From Pohlia nutans (lineage: Eukaryota; Streptophyta; Bryopsida; Bryales; Mniaceae), in assembly GCA_022496805.1 (NCBI GenBank), contig CM040102.1, forward strand, positions 20,057,955-20,121,954: 64,000 nt of DNA. Direction: 5' to 3'. The notes under the pieces were generated by a model. That model was not told the DNA's origin. It saw only the letters and a program-made list of their open reading frames with translations, and searched no databases. The position numbers were made by a program, and so were the translations under genes. Shown here one piece after another: positions 59,351 through 64,000 of the stretch (position 1 is the first letter of the stretch; every line of letters starts with the position of its first letter).

Positions 59351-59822
59351 TGCCATACTTGGATGCCCTGCAGAAGTCACTTCTCGTATTCTACATACAC
59401 TTGCATATTCCTACTCAAATACAGAGTATACATAGTCGTATACTCTGTGACTATGGATCCCATACACTTCGACCGCCTCGAAATCAGCAACAGTACACTT
59501 GGAACGAATTACATAGACTCGTGGAGAGAAATCTACAAATAAGCCTGATTTTCAAACAAGTTCGCTTGAGTGGCCGCAACTAGCATCCCCCTTGTGCAAG
59601 TGGATCCTGCTTTTTGCTTTCTCCCAGAAATTACTCGTTAAGTAGATTTGTCATCGGGAATCTAGCCAAGGTGGTGATTGTATCTTCAGATTGGAAGATA
59701 AGGAATCCTAACAATGCCGGTGACTGGCTGATTTGCAATGCGGAGCTCAAGTCCATCGCCATAGCCAGCCAGGCCGGGCTCGCAGGGAGGGGACGAAGGA
59801 AGGCGGATCATCGGCAGCAGCT

Positions 59823-62800
59823 ATGGCGTCTCTGTCGCTCTCCACTGCGTCGCTGCGACCGTCAGCGTTTCTTCCCGGCTCGTTTTCACGTGATTTTCAG
59901 GTGAAGCGCGGGAGGATTTCTTCTCGGGGACGATGCGTGGCGCAGATTGCTGTGCCGGAGCTCGTGGAGGCAGTGCAGAACGGGTGAGAATCGTTGCCTT
60001 TGATTGGATTCGGTTTTCGTCTTCGTTCTTGAAATAAATCGCGCAAGTATTGAATCGTTCGACGTTTTCAAAAATTCGTTTCGCGTGTCAGTAGCTGATG
60101 ATGATGATGCGGAGGATTTTTTTATTTGTCTTTCTAGAAGGCCAGAGTAGGTTGTAGCTGCTCTAATTACACCGTTTATTTAAATCACTGCGAGAAGCAC
60201 TAATTGTTTCGCATTTTTCTAATGGAGTATATTTAGTTTAATAACGACTATTGGAATACATTTATTTCTACTGTAAAATTCATTCCTATTATTGCTTTTA
60301 CTGATAGTCATTATTGAAATAAAACTAGAATGTATTCCAGTAGGAGAACAATTAGTGTGCGTCTCGCAGAAATTGAAATAAACGGTGTAGTGTATGCGGT
60401 ACTGATCATTTCTATCGCTAATCAATATGAGAGTGTTGCTTTGGAGGTACTAGATCGGTCACCGATCGTGAATAAAATTTCGGTGATTTGCATGCAGGAT
60501 AGGACCAGAAGCGCATGGATCTATGATTCAATTGTATCGTGATGTTCTCTACAGTGCTGTGCAGCTTGGCGTCCCTCTTCCCGTTGACGACAATGTATGC
60601 GTTTCTAGCCGTGACAAGATTTCACGTTGAGTTTTGGCCTCATTTGTGCATTTATACAGAACATGAGTCCTCACTAATCTGGTCATTTCTGTACCTGGAT
60701 GTGAATTTCTCTTGTGAACTTAGCTGTATGTTTGTTTTCGAATAGTAACGTGGCAGAGCTTTCAGAAATCATGATTCATTTTCTCGAGCACTTTCGCTTT
60801 TCAAAGCAGAGCAGTCTCGCTTTCGATCCACTACACAGCCAACGTTTAACTTAGGGATGTTTGTCTTTCTGTACTCGCTTAGGATCTCATTGTTGTTGTA
60901 CTCTGCGTCAGTATCTGTTTGAATAACTTGACCAGCTTCGGATAAGTGGATCGATTGTCCAGTATGTACAAGAGTGATTTTCTGTACACTGAGATTAAAT
61001 GCAGCGAGGTTGTGACTTTCATTTACCAGATTTAAGCTGTTGATAAATTCCATCTATGTCTTGATCCAGGCTGTGGCATACTGGGCCGTTGCACTTCCTG
61101 CTGCGTTGCTATACTGTACGGCAACTCCTGGGCCGATCGCAGGTCTTGCCGATTTTGTGCAGGGCCATATCAGTGCGAATTCTTCTCCGTAAGTTTTCGA
61201 TTCAGTAATCTCAGTTCGTTTCCGATGCTTGAGCTGTTAACCATTGACCTTTTACTAAGTAAATTATTTTCATGTGAGTCATCTATTCGACTTCATTGTA
61301 TCAGATATTAGAATGTAGACGAAGGCTGCCTGAGACCAATAAATGAATTGCAAGTTTCATTATTAAAATCCGTATCTAGCATTGCTCAAATTGTTACGCT
61401 GTTACTGGCTGTACATAAATTAACCACCGCAGGTATTAAACTGTGCGTGTACTAACATCGGTATGATATTTGTTACTCGTACGTTCGTAGTGTTTTTCGC
61501 GCATTTGAAGTTGAAGTCGGACGTCAGATGGGTGAGGGGTCATTCGGGATCGTCTATGAGGGCTTCATATACAAAGGTATCTGTGACTATTTGAGTTCGA
61601 GTAAAAATTTTCAGTCAGAGTGGCATTTGATAGCTTTAAAGATTTCAGTGTCGACTGATGGTATGATAGGTTTGCTGTTTGACACTTTGGTCACTGCAGA
61701 AGTATCATGAGCTTGCAGCATAATACTTGCCTCTTCTTTTGCAGGGGGGAAGAGGCCGGGGAGGCAGGCGCTGCGTGTGGTATTAAAAAAGAGTAAGGTT
61801 GGGGTGGCTGGTGGTGATGAAATGCACAATGCCGAGATACATATGAATCAGCGTCTTCAGGTTTACTTCTCTGGCTCATGTATTTAGGATGTGGATGTCA
61901 CATTTATTATTCAAGGACAAGATCATACATGGTAGAATTAACAGCTGCAGAGGTGAGGCATTAGGATGGAGTATCCACGAGGGTATTTTTCTGCAACCCT
62001 AACTAGCTGATCTGTATTTTATGGGTATCAGAGAACAGCATCTGGAGCATGTGCTGAGTTCCTGGGCACAGTGAACGTTCCTAGCTCTCAAGCGCGAGGC
62101 AAGCTATCAGAGGTTTGTTTGAGCACTTATTGAATAGCTTGCTGTATTCATTACTGTGATACTGTTCGGATGTATGATTTCGTAAACGTGAAACATAACT
62201 AAGAAAAGAACATCTTAGGCTTACCATGAGGTCTAATCGATGACATAGGTCACTGAATGTATAGTACAGTGATTGGTTAATCTCCGTCTTGTTTCATTCT
62301 GTAGGGGGTTTGGTTAATCTGGAAATTTCAAGGGTATAGGACGCTGGACTACTACATGAAGCAGAAGAACTTTCCAGAAAACGTTACTGAAGCTGTTCTT
62401 GGGCAAAAGGTAACCTCTTTGCCTTCCTATTTCATTGTTCAGCTGTTTCCTGTGGATTCTGACTCCTATAGGTCTATAGATTACTGTAATACCTATAATC
62501 ATCATGCTGGAATGCAAATGTGGGCTACTTTTAGCATGCGAATGGCAATAGAAAGTAGGCAGGGAAGGGTTCTAGAGAGCATATAATATGTGATTTGTTT
62601 CACCTAGAGTTTTCGGGGTGTAGTATTGGTTTTTGTAGTTTAGATATTGGTATCTCGAGTGTGCATTTCTGGGAAGTTTTATGCGTTCTGATATCGTTTT
62701 ATACTTTTTATAGGTAAAGAAGATTTCTTCTAAAGCAACTTTGAACAATCAGAATGCCCTTATTATTCAGAAAATTATGCAGCAAGTTCTCACCAACCTG

Positions 62801-63810
62801 CGTGATTTGCATCGATCAGGCAAGCTTGCATCACTTTGTTAAAGAGGGTCTGCAGTCAGTGATTGAAAAACAGGGTTAAATACAATAATCACATTTTGGA
62901 TGATGACAGATTGGTGGTTTCTTGATGCAGGAGTTGTTCATCGAGATTTAAAGCCTCTAAACCTGGTCCTATGTGAAGACTCTGGATCTTTCAAGTTCAT
63001 TGACTTGGGTGCCTGCGTCGATATCCGTTCAGGATTCAATTATGTATGGATTTTGCTATTTCTCTTCAATATTCAACTTCTGAATCTTTTTCTGCAGAAC
63101 GCCTCCATCATTGAACACCTTCCTGATTATGGAGATTATGATGCATTGCATATGTCACCTATGATCCTGAATTTTGCTCCAGTCTTATATCTTGCGAAAT
63201 AATAGTTGAGCCTTGTTTTTGGACCAGTTATGACAAGTTAACATATCAAAAGTTAGTGTTGCAATTATTTGTCATCAACCTATCTGATAACTAATTTCGC
63301 AAATAGAGAATTCTTGTATCTTATTAGATAATCTTCTCGGCCAGTCACACATGCATTCAAATCGGTAGTTATTTCAGCATTTTCCAAAGGCACAGAATTG
63401 ATTTGTTTCTTTTGTCACATGTCTCAGACCCCAGATGAAACGGTGATTGACCCAACATACGCTGCTCCCGAGCATTACGTGATGCCTACATGCACTCCTG
63501 CCTTGCCTCCAGATCCTTTGTGTTCGCTAATTTCTCCCATTGTCTGGCACCTGAACACCCCAGATCGATTTGATATTTATTCTGCTGTAAGTATTTTATA
63601 ATTTCAAATCAAGTCCTTTCTGAGTTGAAATTAGGCTCTTGGAATATCTGAGTACCTTCTGATCGAATTACGTTTTCGTCATTGTGTACGTATTGGGCGA
63701 AATTGTGTTAATTTGTTTTCACGTGAGATGCTCAATGGAATGAAATATGTACGCAGGGTCTCATTCTGATGCAGTTGAGTGTCAAGCAACTTCGCCAGGA
63801 TGTTGGATTG
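59823..63810 (+). CDS. STN-like: STN7/STN8-like chloroplast protein kinase (3' end beyond window)
   Basis: Eleven exons, 59823-59983, 60498-60594, 61070-61188, 61491-61576, 61745-61860, 62032-62112, 62305-62409, 62714-62819, 62931-63043, 63428-63586 and 63757-63810, join in phase to 399 residues; the gene continues past 64000. The Ser/Arg-rich start (MASLSLSTASLRPSAFLPGS) looks like a chloroplast transit peptide. A hydrophobic span follows (VAYWAVALPAALLYC). The kinase has GEGSFGIVYEG, VVLKKSK (ATP lysine), HRDLKPLNL and IDLGA in place of DFG. It also has DPTYAAPEHYVM, SPIVWHLNTPDRFDIYSAG. These last blocks are specific to STN7/STN8, thylakoid kinases that phosphorylate LHCII and photosystem II proteins in state transitions and repair. 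Whether this is STN7, STN8 or a third paralogue I cannot tell. The intron after 62819 is GC-AG. Confidence 0.9.
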
Positions 63811-64000
63811 GTAATATATCCTAATATCTGTATATCCTTTATCCTTTGCTTCACTGAACCAGTCCGTTTTTGGATGCTAGGTTCATTGCCTTTGGCCGAC
63901 AGATGCTAGGGGAGACAATCCTAGAACGTGCTTTTTCTTTATAGACTAAAGCTGTATAACGCATTGGAATTCAATTCTTTATTGGTTGCTATAATCTCAT
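63811..64000. other. intron of the STN-like kinase, truncated by the window
   Basis: Starts with GTAATA at 63811. No further exon is recognised before the window ends. Confidence 0.6.

Noticed and set aside
1..64000. CRISPR array, rRNA or intact tRNA genes
   Set aside because: None recognised; B-box-like motifs near 43500 and 58485 fit SINE-like repeats rather than tRNA genes.

Overview
This window is nuclear DNA from a land plant. It holds spliced genes for an ALE2-type receptor kinase, an STN7/STN8-type chloroplast kinase, a plant IST1-like protein and a relic of a SAWADEE-domain gene, with conventional GT-AG introns of roughly 70 to 1500 bp. About six genes in 64 kb, moderate AT content and many small repeats indicate a mid-sized plant genome. 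I cannot place the lineage from sequence alone; an early-diverging land plant is possible but unproven.

Genes from left to right: (1) 447-2345 (+), a small one-pass membrane protein of unknown function; (2) 6013-7248 (-), an intronless PAP/inositol-phosphatase-family enzyme with an organelle-type N-terminus; (3) 15037-15571 (-), a frameshifted SAWADEE-domain relic; (4) 22096-26209 (+), an ALE2-like receptor kinase whose signal-peptide exon is not resolved; (5) 29912-35410 (-), a large coiled-coil protein with one membrane segment and a Lys/Pro/Ser repeat tail, not recognised; (6) 51722-55166 (-), an IST1-like ESCRT-associated protein; (7) 59823-63810 (+), an STN7/STN8-like kinase that runs off the window end. 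The genes belong to unrelated pathways and no operon-like or clustered function is seen.

The rest, especially 7.9-19 kb and 37-51.5 kb, is a graveyard of small mobile elements. The most striking are at least fifteen TTAA-bounded elements with short terminal inverted repeats beginning CCCYTWA. This is the signature of piggyBac-superfamily non-autonomous elements, occupying roughly 7 kb of the window. Several sit end to end sharing a single TTAA, and most carry a different perfect or near-perfect palindrome just inside one or both termini. No piggyBac transposase was seen. Other mobile DNA includes Stowaway-type elements, two other TA-flanked elements with 24-bp ends, a CACTA-like element, a 1.3-kb element with an array of CAGTTGA motifs at both ends, a 353-bp foldback, short retroposed LINE 3' ends with target duplications, and SINE-like copies. 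Two of the insertions date others by nesting.

No rRNA, tRNA or CRISPR array was recognised.
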